A stretch of 64,000 bases of DNA, taken from NCBI GenBank assembly GCA_949752795.1, contig OX457056.1, positions 96,494,942 through 96,558,941 of the forward strand. The letters are read 5' to 3'. The stretch comes from Hyperoodon ampullatus. Taxonomy: Eukaryota; Chordata; Mammalia; Artiodactyla; Ziphiidae. The position numbers and the translations under genes are program-made. Shown piece by piece: positions 11,399-21,500 of this stretch. Each line of letters starts with the position of its first letter. Positions within the stretch are counted from its first letter, which is position 1. Under the pieces are notes generated by a model that was not told where the DNA came from, searched no databases, and saw nothing but the letters and a program-made list of their open reading frames with translations.

Positions 11399-11855
11399 AA
11401 AAAAAGCCCGAATATAATAGGTAAAAACTGGCAACACATCACCTAGTAATGATGTTGTTTTAAGTGGTATAAGTAGAATGTAAAGGAAATGGAAGTGTAT
11501 AATGTAATTTTGGAGCACATCATCAACACTGGCCACAGTATTTCCTGGAGTTTTGGGGTATGAAAACTGATGATAAGAAAAATTTAAAAATTGAGTATTG
11601 AATCAGTTTAGTGGAAGTTGACTTTAGTTGAAATGAGATTGAAATCTAAGGGCAGATGCCCTTGTTAATACTCTGCTGGTGACAGAACACTCATTTCAAT
11701 ATGGTTTATATTAAAAAAACAAAACCCAAAACCTTGTTATATAGAAATAAAACCTGGGAGAAGAAATATTGTAGATATTTAAATGTTATCCTGATTAGTA
11801 ATGTTGTCTTTTGGAAAAATCCATCGTTTTTCTCTAAGGTCTTTGCTTTTAACTC
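11399..11855. other. No recognisable feature
   Basis: AT-rich unique-looking sequence between the LINE-1/SINE unit and a GT microsatellite. Confidence 0.5.
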
Positions 11856-11878
11856 TGTGTGTGTGTGTGTGTGTGTGT
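11856..11878. repeat. TG microsatellite
   Basis: Pure TG dinucleotides, about 11 units. Confidence 0.9.
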
Positions 11879-12038
11879 ATTGTTATTCTTATGTCAATAC
11901 TAGTAGCAAAATTGGAATCTGACAGTGGTTGACCAGTTTTCACTAAAATACAATTTTAGACCTTTGTAGCAGACATAATCAGTCTCCTGTTAGTAACCAT
12001 AACAAAGTAAAATAGCAAATAAAAGAAATATTTGTATA

Positions 12039-12340
12039 AAAACAGAAATAGACTCACAGACATAGAAGACAAACTTATGGTTCAAGGGGAAGGAGGGGAA
12101 GGATAAATTAGGAATTTGGAAGTAACAGATACACACTAGTATATATAAAATAGATAAACAACAAGGACTTACTGTATAGCACATTGAACTATATTCAATA
12201 TCTAGTAATAACCTATAATGGAAAAGAATCTGAAAAAAGAATATATATATATATATATATATATGTATAACTGAGTCACTTTGCTGTACACCTGAAACAT
12301 TGTAAATCAAATATATTTCAATAAAAAAACTAAAAAAAGA
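12039..12340 (+). mobile_element. 5'-truncated LINE-1 3' end
   Basis: Carries the phrases ACAAGGACTTACTGTATAGC and GAGTCACTTTGCTGTACACC and a short A tail, all typical of artiodactyl LINE-1 3'UTR. Exact 11-bp repeat ATATTTGTATA at 12028-12038 and 12341-12351 marks the insertion. An internal TA run is at 12240-12264. Confidence 0.85.
12240..12264. repeat. TA microsatellite within LINE-1 tail
   Basis: Pure TA repeat, about 12 units. Confidence 0.9.
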
Positions 12341-12351
12341 ATATTTGTATA

Positions 12352-13395
12352 ATTAATAAAGGTTCTCTTGTCTTCTTATAGAACTATAATTCTGAGAAGA
12401 GTTAACAATATTTTACTTAATTCAATGATGAATAAACAAGTCTAAAAAATACAACTTTAAGAAAGCATTTTCCAAAAATCTGAAGAAAATGTTGGAAGGT
12501 GTTTATGGGAAGATATAATAAATAGAAATGAAGTGTTCTGAAACAAGGTTTTTTGACTCTACAATCATAGATGATCTCAGGAAGGAAGTTGAGAAAACAT
12601 TGAAAGAGATCAATGTGTCTGTATAGAGACCTCTTTGAGCTCAGACATAAAAAGATCATATATAAATGGGGCACATGCCAAGGATAAACACAACAGAGTG
12701 GCACATATCTAAAGAACAGGGTCAGGAAGGCTAAAGTCCAGAAAGACCTTGTGAGAAATGCTAATGACTACAGAAGTCCTGAAAGCTGTGTTTGCAGCAA
12801 GCTAAAAACAAGAAAGGGATAGATTCAAACTCAGGGAAAATAATATGTCAAGAGAGGGCAGAGAGAAAGCAAAACTTTCTAATTCCTTCTCTGCCTCTGT
12901 GTTCTCTGTCAAAGATTAAAATTTATTTATGTGGCGTCAACTTAATGAGCATAGTCATAGTTATTTCAGAGGCCAACTGAAAGGATTTATAGAATGATGC
13001 TCTCTAACCTATAAAATTACTATTAAAATATTCATTGCTATGAATATTGTTATTAACTAAACTGGTCTACCTAAGAATGTTTACATTTACTAATGCTTAG
13101 TTAGACTCATCTCACCCATTGAAGATTAATACCTGTTGCTCATCCCACAGAATTTCTTCTGAAAGAATGTCACAAACATCACACATTCATCTAATCAGTC
13201 AGCATATCCTTTAGCTTTCTCTTCAACATATATCCACATTTTGACTACTTCACATTTTCATTGTTATCACTTTTCACTATGCCCATTGCTACCACCCTAG
13301 TCCCAACTACCATTATATTTCACCTGAACCATTCTCATAGCTTGTTAACATTTTTCACCTCTGCTCACCTCTACAACTTGTCCTCCATGTCCCCC

Positions 13396-13396
<1 letters not shown>
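12352..13396. other. No recognisable feature
   Basis: About 1 kb of unique-looking sequence. Open frames at 12417-12704 (minus) and 12792-12980 (plus) have no family signature. Confidence 0.5.

Positions 13397-13438
<42 letters not shown>
13397..13438. repeat. AC microsatellite
   Basis: Pure AC repeat, 21 units; long enough to be polymorphic. Confidence 0.95.
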
Positions 13439-13439
<1 letters not shown>

Positions 13440-13440
<1 letters not shown>

Positions 13441-13740
13441 CTCCACACAGCACCCAGTATAATAATTCTAAAACATAAATCAGCTCATGTCACTCCTCCA
13501 TTCAAAACCTCCAGTGGGTCATAGAGACACATTCAGGGAGAAAAAGGTTGCCAATCATCATGTTCTTTTCTTCTGCAACTGCACCCTTGGCTGGTTCTTC
13601 ACACTCTGCCTCTCAGAGGTCTCTTTTAACTTCTATATCACTTGCTTCACCGCTTCTCTACCAATATTGATGCCAGTGATTCACCACAGGGTCAGAGCGC
13701 CTTGCTGAACTTTGATCTCCTGACTTCATCTTGCTACAAA
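13440..13740 (+). repeat. L2 LINE fragment
   Basis: Contains the L2 landmark order CAGCTCATGTCACTCCTCCA, then AAACCTCCAGTGGGTC, followed by a pyrimidine-rich stretch. Strongly diverged. Confidence 0.6.
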
Positions 13741-13971
13741 AGCAGATGAATTTCAGTATGGTCTTCTTCATTTATAAACTCCATGTACCAAACAACAACT
13801 GTCATCATAATATATCACTACAACACCATTTTTGTAGTTTCATGTGAGCTTATAATTAATATTACCATAGTAATGATGTATATAACCAATTTGATAAAAA
13901 GCCTAACTGTGCATATGATCAAAGCATGACTTTATTTTTTTTAATCTCTCACTGCCCTTTAAAATTTTATT

Positions 13972-14249
13972 TTTTATATTTATTTTTGGCTGTGTTGGGT
14001 CTTCGTTTCTGTGCGAGGGCTTTCTCTAGTTGCGGCAAGTGGGGGCCACTCTTCATCGCGGTGAGCGGGCCTCTCACTATCGCGGTCTCTCTTGTTGTGG
14101 AGCACAGGCTCCAGACACGCAGGCTCAGTAGTTGTGGCTCACGGGCCTAGTTGCTCCATGGCATGTGGGATCTTCCCAGACCAGGGCTCAAACCCATGTC
14201 CCCTGCATCGGCAGGCAGACTCTCAACCACTGCGCCACCAGGGACGCCC
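13972..14249 (-). mobile_element. CHR-1 type SINE, long form
   Basis: Read on the minus strand: GGGCGTCCCTGGTGGCGCAG, GGTTGAGAGTCTGCC (A-box region), GGGTTTGAGCCCTGG (B box), ending in an A-rich tail. It keeps a 3' segment of about 70 bp (about 13990-14060) that the other three CHR-1 copies here lack. Flanking repeat CCCTTTAAAATTTTATT (13955-13971) matches 14250-14265 with one missing A. Confidence 0.88.
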
Positions 14250-14265
14250 CCCTTTAAATTTTATT

Positions 14266-14560
14266 TCTGGATGAAAACTTGGTGAGGTTCCCTGGCTTTT
14301 CTTGTCTATCTAGGGTAATAGACAGATTTACCATCTCTTTAAGTTACACTCATGTCAGAAATTAGAATGTCCTGCCCTTGATAATAATCAAAACTTTGAA
14401 CTTGTTTAAAGTCAAACCTTTTACACTCCTGAGCCAGACCCACATGAGCAGGTCATCTACAATAGGAGAAGAAGGCAGCCCTTCTCTCTCTTTTCCTAGC
14501 TGAGTAAATAAAGTTTAAGACCCCTCTGGCTTAGGTGCATGGAGAGAGAGGAGAGGAAAC
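14266..14560. other. No recognisable feature
   Basis: About 300 bp without an identifiable repeat or gene. Confidence 0.45.
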
Positions 14561-14640
14561 GAGGGTGTGTCAGTTTTAAAATGTGGCCGCAAATTCTTTG
14601 CTGCTCTTCCCATTCTGAGGTAGGGTACATATGTAATACA

Positions 14641-14650
14641 TTAGGATCTT
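14641..14650. repeat. Left target-site duplication of the rearranged LINE-1
   Basis: TTAGGATCTT, repeated exactly at 15820-15829. It proves that the inverted ORF2 piece lies inside the insertion. Confidence 0.85.
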
Positions 14651-15819
14651 TTTTTTAAAAATAGATCTTTTTTGGAGTATAATTGCGTCACAATACTGTG
14701 TTAGTTTCTGTTGTACACCAAAGTGAAACAGCCATATGCATACCTGTGTCCCCATATCCTCTGCCTCTTAAGCCTCCCTCCCATCCTCCCTATCCCACCC
14801 CTCTAGGTCATCACAAAGCATGGAGCTGATCTACCTGTGCTATGCTGCTGTTTCCCACTAGCTAACTGTTTTACATATGGTGGTGTATGTATGTCGATGC
14901 TACTCACACTTTGCCCCAGCTTCCCCTTCCCACCCTGTGTCCTCAAGTCCATTTTCTATGTCTATGTCTTTATTCCTGTCCTGCCCCTAGGTTCTTCAGA
15001 ACCTTTTTTTTTTTTTTTTTTTAGATTCCATATATATGTGTCAGCATACAGTATTTGTTTTTCTCTTTCTGACTTACTTCACTCTGTATGACAGACTCTA
15101 GGTCCATCCACCACACTACAAATAACTCAATTTCATTTCTTTTTATGGCCGAGCAATATTCCATTGTATATATGTGCCACATCTTCTTTATCCCTTCATC
15201 TGTCGATGGACGCTTAGGTTGCTTCCATGTCCTGGCTATTGTAAATAGTGCTGCAGTGAACATTGTGGTACATGTCTCTTTCTGAATTATGGTTTTCTCA
15301 GGGTATATGCCCAGTAGTGGGATTGCTGGGTCATATGGTAGTTCTATTTTTATTGATTCTTCCAATCCAAGAACATGGTATATTTCTTTATCTGTTTATG
15401 TCATCTTTGATTTCTTTCATCAGTGTCTTATAGTTTTCTGCATACAGGTCTTTTGTCTCCCTAGGTAGGTTTATTCCTAGGTATTTTCTTCTTTTTGTTG
15501 TCATGGTAAATGTGATTGTTTCCCTAATTTCTCTTTCTTATTTTTCGTTGTTGGTGTATAGGAATGCCAGAGATTTCTGTGCATTAATTTTGTATCGTGC
15601 AACCATACCAAATTCATTGATTAGTTCTAGTAGTTTTCTGGTGACATCTTTTGCATTTTCTATATATAGTATCGTGTCATCTGCAAGCAGTGATAGTTTT
15701 ACTTCTTCCTTTCTAATTTGTATTCCTTTTATTTCTTTTTCTTCTCTGATTGCTGTGGCTAGGACTTCCAGAACTATACTAAGAGTGACGAAAGCAATCT
15801 ACAGATTCAGTGCAGTACC
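14651..15819 (-). mobile_element. Rearranged LINE-1 insertion with internal deletion and inverted end
   Basis: Antisense LINE-1 with exact 10-bp target repeats TTAGGATCTT (14641-14650 and 15820-15829). From the left: 3' tail, 3'UTR with a T run (15006-15023), and ORF2 C-terminus up to about 15352. It then jumps by the equivalent of 1,045 bp (9459-10503 of the copy at 3914) to the end of the reverse transcriptase, which runs to about 15777. The last 29 bases (15791-15819) are ORF2 sense sequence in the opposite orientation, matching 9484-9512 at 27 of 29. Minus-strand frame 15365-15021 is the ORF2 C-terminus, ending HIYGI. Confidence 0.88.
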
Positions 15820-16061
15820 TTAGGATCTTGGTAGGTTTGTGACTGTCTTGGTCAAGAGGGTGTAGCAGAAGTGATGTTTGAAACACCCCCAGTCATTAAA
15901 TCTTCCCAGCTGAGGGTCCAGATAACATGGAGCAGAAATAAGTGTCCTTACTGTGCTCTGTCTGACTTCCTGACTGACAGAATCCCTGAGCTTAATAAAG
16001 TCACTGTTGTGTTAAGTCACTAAGTTCAGGGTAACTTGTTACATAGCAGTAGAACAGAGGG

Positions 16062-16840
16062 CAGGAATTTTTTACTTGTACTGAACTTGTACTTGTTACT
16101 TAAGTTATTATTTTTGTGGTCTCTGGGGTTGGTCAGTGTTTAGACTTGACTCTTTCCCTCAAGTCATTTTTTAGAACCTCCCTTTAGATGCTTTCTAGTG
16201 GCAACTCCTATGATGCGAGAAGAGGGTGGGGCTCACAACACAGTCATCTCCAAAGAATTCTCCCTCACCAATGCCCCTCTCCTCCACTTCTCTCTCTTGC
16301 TTCTCTTCCTGGAGTGCATGAAGGGCTCATGAGTAAAGGGCACATGAGTTGGGAAACAGACTCTGAACATTTCCTTGTAAATTCCACTTCACAGAGTCTA
16401 CTCACATTCACTTGGCTAAGTGCTGGTATTTCTATTGAAATTGAAGTCCCACTTTAATATCCTATTAAACAGAATATAATTTGTTAATTTTATTTTACTT
16501 ACAGAATTCATTGGTAACCTTATATTTATAGAATGATTATTGATCTGCAGGCATAATTTAAAATGTTCACTTATACTTGATGCAGTTTAATTTTTACTTT
16601 AGCCGTATTTGACAATTTGAGGATCTAATAAGGTGGTATTTCTCGCAAATCTCAAGGGCTTTTATATCTTGGATCAAGTATGGAAACAACAATAGTGAAA
16701 CCATTGCTCTCTCTTCTATTTATGGCCTGGTCTGCCTACAGTACCCTTAAAGATGAGGAGTATCAAGATGAGCAACTTATTGACGTGTCAAGTGTTTGGA
16801 GTCAAGAGCATTCTTATTGTTGTTACTTTTATAACTTGCC
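16062..16840. other. No recognisable feature
   Basis: Unique-looking sequence. Open frames at 16188-16457 and 16680-16883 show no known domain. Confidence 0.5.
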
Positions 16841-16904
16841 TGAGTGGCTAGGAATAGTGCCTGGCAAAGTGCCTGGAACATAACAGACACTCAGTACATA
16901 TTTG
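16841..16904 (+). repeat. MIR or L2 3' tail
   Basis: GGAATAGTGCCTGGCAAAGT and CAGACACTCAGTACATATTT are the usual 'interval' phrases of a MIR or L2 3' end. Confidence 0.6.
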
Positions 16905-17355
16905 TTTAATGGTTATGAGTGAGGGCTTTAGAACAGAGGTGGGCAAACTTTTTCTGTAAAGTGCCAGATGGTAAATATTTTATGCTTTTTGGGCCATATG
17001 GTTTGTGTTGCGAGTATTCAACTCTGCTGAGGTAGTGTGAAAGCATACATAGACAATATGTAAATGAATGGGCATGGCTGCGTTCCTATAAATCTTTGTT
17101 TACAAAAACAGGCGGTAGGCCAGGTTTGGACCATGGGCCCAAACCCTGCTTTAGAGTTAGACAGACCTTGGATTTCACATTCAGCTCTACTGTGTGCTAG
17201 CCATGGAATTTTAGCAGGTCATTTAATTTATCTGTGCATAGGTTTCCTTATCTGTAAAATGAGGGGGAATCATTTCTTCTTCATTGTTATAAGGATTTTA
17301 TGAGTTATGTACACGAGGCAGTTAGCATAGTATCCAGGACATCCTAAGTATTTGG
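16905..17355 (+). repeat. MIR SINE, interrupted by MER20
   Basis: The MIR start (AATGGTTATGAGTGAGGG, 16911-16928) continues after the MER20 insertion with TTTAGAGTTAGACAGACC, TCAGCTCTACTGTGTGCTAG, TTCCTTATCTGTAAAATGAG and a TTATAAGGATTTTATGAG tail. The two parts form one MIR in consensus order. Confidence 0.8.
16934..17148 (+). mobile_element. MER20 hAT-Charlie transposon
   Basis: Starts CAGAGGTGGGCAAACTTTTT and ends AAACCCTG, with GTAAAGTGCCAGATGGTAAA and GACAATATGTAAATGAATG between. Length 215 bp against about 219 for the family. An 8-bp target repeat CTTTAGAA / CTTTAGAG (one mismatch) at 16926-16933 and 17149-17156 fits hAT integration. MER20 copies are known to act as regulatory elements in placental tissue; nothing in this copy tests that. 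Confidence 0.85.
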
Positions 17356-17529
17356 AAAAGTGGTGGTTACTATCATCATTTTTTCTATGCTTCTTCAAAA
17401 CCATGAAGTACTGGCCATTTCTGTAGACCAGATTTCCATCATTCCTGCTTTGCCCAGAATTAGTCCTGCTCCATGGGGAACTGGAAATGCTCTTCTGTAG
17501 AGACTTCTGGTCTACTTGAGTTACCCCAT

Positions 17530-18060
17530 TCCTGATTTTGAAAGATGCCTCAATCTCTTTAAACTCTACTAGATACCCTCACCCCTTTAGGAATGTTTTT
17601 CAAATGCTTCACTCCTCCATTCTTCCTGTCATTGATCTAATTCAGTTACTCATCACAAGAGCTTCCTTATTGTACTTTTGTACACTGAGCTCTTAATTCC
17701 TCAATTTACCCTCTACCTTTCTACCTAAATTATCTTTTGAAAACATACCATGACATCACTCCAGTAATTAAAAATATTTGATTGCTCCTAGATGACTATG
17801 GTGTAAAGTGGAAATCTCCTACCCTGGCATGCAAGATCCTATATCTGTCTCCATTCTGCTTTTCCAGGTTCATCTCACATTTTTCCTCATGATGTAATCT
17901 GTATTTTGGCTTTACCAGATTACTCACATTTGCCTTTTCATCCTGAAAAAGCATTATGTTTCTTCCTTGTGCTTTTATATTTCTTTTGCATTCATAATTA
18001 TATTATGATTAGTTGTAGGAATCTCTAGCTAAATAAACTGTGAGGTTCTTGAAGGTAGGG
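17530..18060 (+). repeat. L2 LINE, 3' half
   Basis: Landmarks in order: CCATGACATCACTCCAGTAA, GATTGCTCCTAGATG, GCAAGATCCTATATCTG, a pyrimidine-rich coding-end part, and the tail phrase GTGAGGTTCTTGAAGGTAGG. Non-coding relic of an ancient LINE. Confidence 0.7.
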
Positions 18061-18439
18061 GCTGTTTTCTTTATCTTTAGATTAGTTTTGGACTGTCAGA
18101 AAGGTAAATGGAACAGTCAATTTCAATATTCTCCTTGGGAGAGCTCTTTGTGAAGTGCTTTGTGAACTGTCTTTTTAATCTTCTCTTCTAGAATCTCATT
18201 TTTCCAAAGTCAGAGTTGAATCTTAAGTGATGGGCTGAAAAACACAGAATCTTTATATCAGGGCTGGGGTGATATACCTTTATATCAGGTATGTGGGGTG
18301 GGGAAGTACATACACTGGTTGAGTTACTATATCTAAAAACCTCTTAACAATTCCTGTCAACATTGGTGGAATTTTCATTCCTATTTCCTATGCTATGTAC
18401 AAATCTGTAACAATATTTCTCAGATTTCATTGTAATTAT

Positions 18440-18580
18440 TGTTCACATATTTTTTTCTACTAGATTTGGAATTTTTAAAGGGTAGGAGTCATGTTTTATT
18501 GCCTTAGTATTGTGTCATAGTTAAGTGTTCAAAACATTTTGTTAAATGGATGGATGGATGAATGGATGACTGAATGGTTA
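18440..18580 (+). repeat. Second L2-like tail with GGAT repeat
   Basis: AAAGGGTAGGAGTCATGTTT resembles the L2 end, followed by an ATGG/GGATGAAT run at 18546-18578. Confidence 0.4.
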
Positions 18581-19556
18581 AGACCCCAAGCAATATCCTT
18601 TTTAATTAAATCTATTAAAACCACAGTGTTTAGTTACTATGTTGAAATTTCTTTCTGCTTCTAAGTGTTAAACAAGTGAAAAAAGGAGCTATTTAAGATG
18701 ACAAACATCTTCAAACATTGCTTCATACTATGAATGGCTTTGAAAAATCCTGGAAACTAAACAAAAAAGCAATTAAGGAAAGCAAATTGACATGAAAGGT
18801 TGAATCACTAAAGAAATAATGGGAGAATTATTTTATGTGTGTAGATGTTTAATGCATAAATGTCAGTCAGTGTCAGTAGCTTACTATTCTGCTTAACTTG
18901 GAGCACTTGCGATGTTGAGAAGTACAAAATGTTGGGGAAACAGGAGATAGACAGATAAACTGATTTGTTATTTCAGAATGATGTTCTCAGATTAGCCAAA
19001 TGTGAAACTTTAATTATGATTAGCCATGTTCACTTCACATTTGACAGAAGTAACACATGCTTCAGAAATGTCATTTCAAAATCTACTTGCCTTTTTCTTC
19101 CCCTCTGAAATGCTGAATGTTAATATCCTATGCAATTCAATCCATAAAGAATTGTCTTTGGTCATAAGTGTTATTAAAAAATAGAACTTTTTTTGTTTCA
19201 AGTATATGCTGGCCTTTAATCCATGTTTTTAATAAGTCTGTTTTTCCTTAACTAATAGACACACTATGATTAAAATAATATCATCAATTAAAGAATTTAA
19301 AATGTTCATTGTATTTCTCTCTAGCATAGAAATATCAGTAAATATGCTTTTATAGAATTTGTGTTAAAGATTTTAAACAAGCTGAAAAAAAGCATTTTGC
19401 TACCATTTTTTTGGTTCATTACTGGGGATAGTTCTTCTCCAAGTTTAGAAAGTTAGACTTTCTAAAATAAATGTTTCTAGCAGTTTTTGAATCTTTAGTA
19501 GTTCTATACCATTTATTCTAGGCAATTCAATTTTTTTCTTTTTTTCTAAAGAAATG
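18581..19556. other. No recognisable feature
   Basis: About 975 bp of AT-rich unique-looking sequence. Confidence 0.5.
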
Positions 19557-19565
19557 CAAAAACAC

Positions 19566-19709
19566 TCGGACTTCTCTGGCAGCCCCTGGCAGTCCAGGGG
19601 TTAAGACTCCATGCTTCCACTGCATGGGGCGCAAGTTCGATCCCTGGTCTGGGAACTAAGATCCCGCATGCTGTGTGGTGGGACCAAAAAAAAAAAAGAA
19701 GTATTGATA
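19566..19709 (+). mobile_element. CHR-2 type SINE with duplicated A-box segment
   Basis: tRNA-derived SINE: GGACTTCTCTGGCAG, GTTAAGACTCCATGC, GTTCGATCCCTGGTC (B box) and GGGAACTAAGATCCC, then a 12-A tail. CTGGCAG occurs twice 10 bp apart (19576-19582 and 19586-19592), within the promoter A-box region. Flanking repeat CAAAAACAC at 19557-19565 and 19710-19718 marks the insertion. Confidence 0.88.
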
Positions 19710-19719
19710 CAAAAACACG

Positions 19720-20165
19720 CATAGCATTTTGCGCATCAAACGGTGTTAGTTAAAAGCAAAAACAAAAACACAAAAATGGCAAAAAAAAAAACCCCACATA
19801 CACGCCAAAATTCTTTGATGAGCATGCTGGAGAGATTTCAATAAAAGATTCTTTATAAGGCCCAGGTTATATGGTTTGACATAGATAAACAAAGCAAAAA
19901 CCCACAAACTGTGTTTTACAATGGAACTCATGCCTCACTTACCAGTTAAGTGCTCTGCTGAATTGCATGCCCTTGCCTTGTGACTAAAGCTACATAAAAG
20001 CATTGAAAACACTATTAATTCTCTCAAAAAACTGAAGAGAGACCTCTTTGTGGTCTTTGAGGTAAACTATGGAAATGATCGTCATCATGATTAAGGAACT
20101 AAAATTCCAAGTCAAGGGTTGAGGTTGCCATAAACGGTGGGAGAGAAGAAAATGCTGTGGGAGCT
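19720..20165. other. No recognisable feature
   Basis: Unique-looking sequence. Minus-strand frames at 19746-19931 and 19990-20247 have no domain signature. Confidence 0.45.
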
Positions 20166-20310
20166 GTCGGCAATGACTGCTAACACTTACAAGGAGCTTC
20201 TCTTTGTCAAGGCACCATACATACACTAACTTTTTGATCCTTACCACATCTTAACAAATAATTATAATTTTCCTTTTTTAAAAATTGTAAGGAACTACAG
20301 TATAGGTACT
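20166..20310 (-). repeat. MIR SINE fragment, antisense
   Basis: Follows the reversed MIR consensus: GACTGCTAACACTTACAAGG, then TTTGTCAAGGCACCATACAT, then a degraded 'last-named' AACTTTTTGATCCTTACCAC part. Confidence 0.55.
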
Positions 20311-20719
20311 AAGCTATTTTTCAAGGCTTCTTAAGGAAGGCTTGAAAAACAAAACTATAGGCCAGGCACGTGGAACTTCTAGTGTTAGGCTAGAGAACAT
20401 TCTCTAAAAATGTCCCTATGAAAACAATTAAAAAAAACACCCTATTTTCTCAATTAAATGGCAGAAGGAAAAATAATGATGTTTAGTTGTTAATAAGGAG
20501 CTGCAGATAAATTATAGCTGAACTTGAAAAACAGCCATAAAGACTGGGTAAGGACTATGTTGTGAAAGGTGTAATTTTCTTCAGTGCCTTCCCACATCTC
20601 CCCCACCTCCCTTCCCTCCCCTCCTTTTTTAGCAAGGCTTTCCTTACACTCGGTCAGTAGCTCCACCCTAGTGAATCCTGACCTCAGGCTACCCTCAGAT
20701 TCTGTTTATGCTAAGCAGT
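20311..20719. other. No recognisable feature
   Basis: Unique-looking sequence with a short inverted TTTTCAAGGCTTCTTAAGG / CTTGAAAA motif near 20320-20350. Confidence 0.4.
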
Positions 20720-20950
20720 ATGTAGTAATGGTTAGGAGTTTGGATCAAAGGTCAGATAGATCAAAGTATGAAAACTATCTGCCTCTTACAAACTGGGTGG
20801 TATTGCCAAGTGTCTTTCTTGTCCTCTCTAAGCCTCAGTTTCCCCATCTGTCAACTGCGGATAATAATAGTATTTACTTCAGCTCATACACATGAAAAAC
20901 TTGACCCAACTGCCCGAGAAATATCAAGTATGGAATAAATTCTAGTTATT
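20720..20950 (+). repeat. MIR SINE
   Basis: GTAATGGTTAGGAGTTTGGA start, then CTGCCTCTTACAAACTGGGT, CCTCAGTTTCCCCATCTGTC and GGATAATAATAGTATTTAC, in MIR order and sense orientation. Confidence 0.8.
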
Positions 20951-21224
20951 TTGTTGCCTTCTTTCTCTTTTCCTCTTTCTTATCTCTATTTTTTCCCCAG
21001 TTATTATCTTGCTTTGATAAATAATTCTTACCTAGCTGTTAACAAAGATTTAATGTCAGATATTCAAAGATATCTTCATTTAAAAAGAAAGGCTTTGTGG
21101 TTGGCCATGCCTTAGCCCATTAGTCCTTCCGAGCCTTGAGTGCAGAGGTTTGATTTAATTATAATACTGAATTCATTACACATGCAAGGTCTCTCTCATT
21201 TACTTATTTGTTTCATCGTTTTCT
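20951..21224. other. No recognisable feature
   Basis: Pyrimidine-rich start (about 20955-21000), otherwise unremarkable. Confidence 0.4.
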
Positions 21225-21500
21225 ATTTCCATTTCCTATACACCAGGGGTAACCACTCTAATGTATTTAATGTGTATCTTTCTTTTTGTGTTTTTGTATA
21301 ATATGTATTTTTGTTTTATTTGCAAGTATTTTAATTTGTATAAAAGGTATACTATGTACTAGATTGCATTTGTCTTCATGCCTTTTTCACTTATGGGATG
21401 TTTGTTAAGATTCAGCCAGATTGTTATATGTATTCTAGTGCCTCATCTTTAACTGCTGTATAGTACTCAGAGGTGGACATCAATCTAATCTTTTCAAACA
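21225..21500 (-). repeat. Ancient LINE-1 (L1M) 3' region, antisense
   Basis: Resembles the reversed 3' end of old L1M copies: GTGTATCTTTCTTTTTGTG, CATGCCTTTTTCACTTATGG, GCTGTATAGTACTCAGAGG. Strongly diverged, so the family is uncertain. Confidence 0.45.

Larger units (their letters stand above)
14566..16056 (+). mobile_element. Solo MaLR-type LTR (MLT1-like), split by a LINE-1
   Basis: Left part 14566-14640 (TGTGTCAG, TGTGGCCGCAAATTC) and right part 15830-16056 (GAGCAGAAATAAGTG, GTTAAGTCACTAAG, AGAACA) together form a TG...CA LTR of about 310 bp. The 5-bp sequence GAGGG lies immediately before (14561-14565) and after (16057-16061), the duplication size of ERVL-type insertions. The LINE-1 at 14651-15819 interrupts it. 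No internal retroviral genes are present. Confidence 0.75.

Noticed and set aside
13397..13438. Regular short units that might suggest a CRISPR-like array
   Set aside because: Plain AC dinucleotide repeats; no spacers. No CRISPR array exists in the window.
14566..16056. Possible endogenous retrovirus with genes
   Set aside because: Only a solo LTR remains; the sequence inside is a LINE-1, and no gag, pol or env similarity is seen. The LTRs at 55305 and 57385 also lack internal genes.
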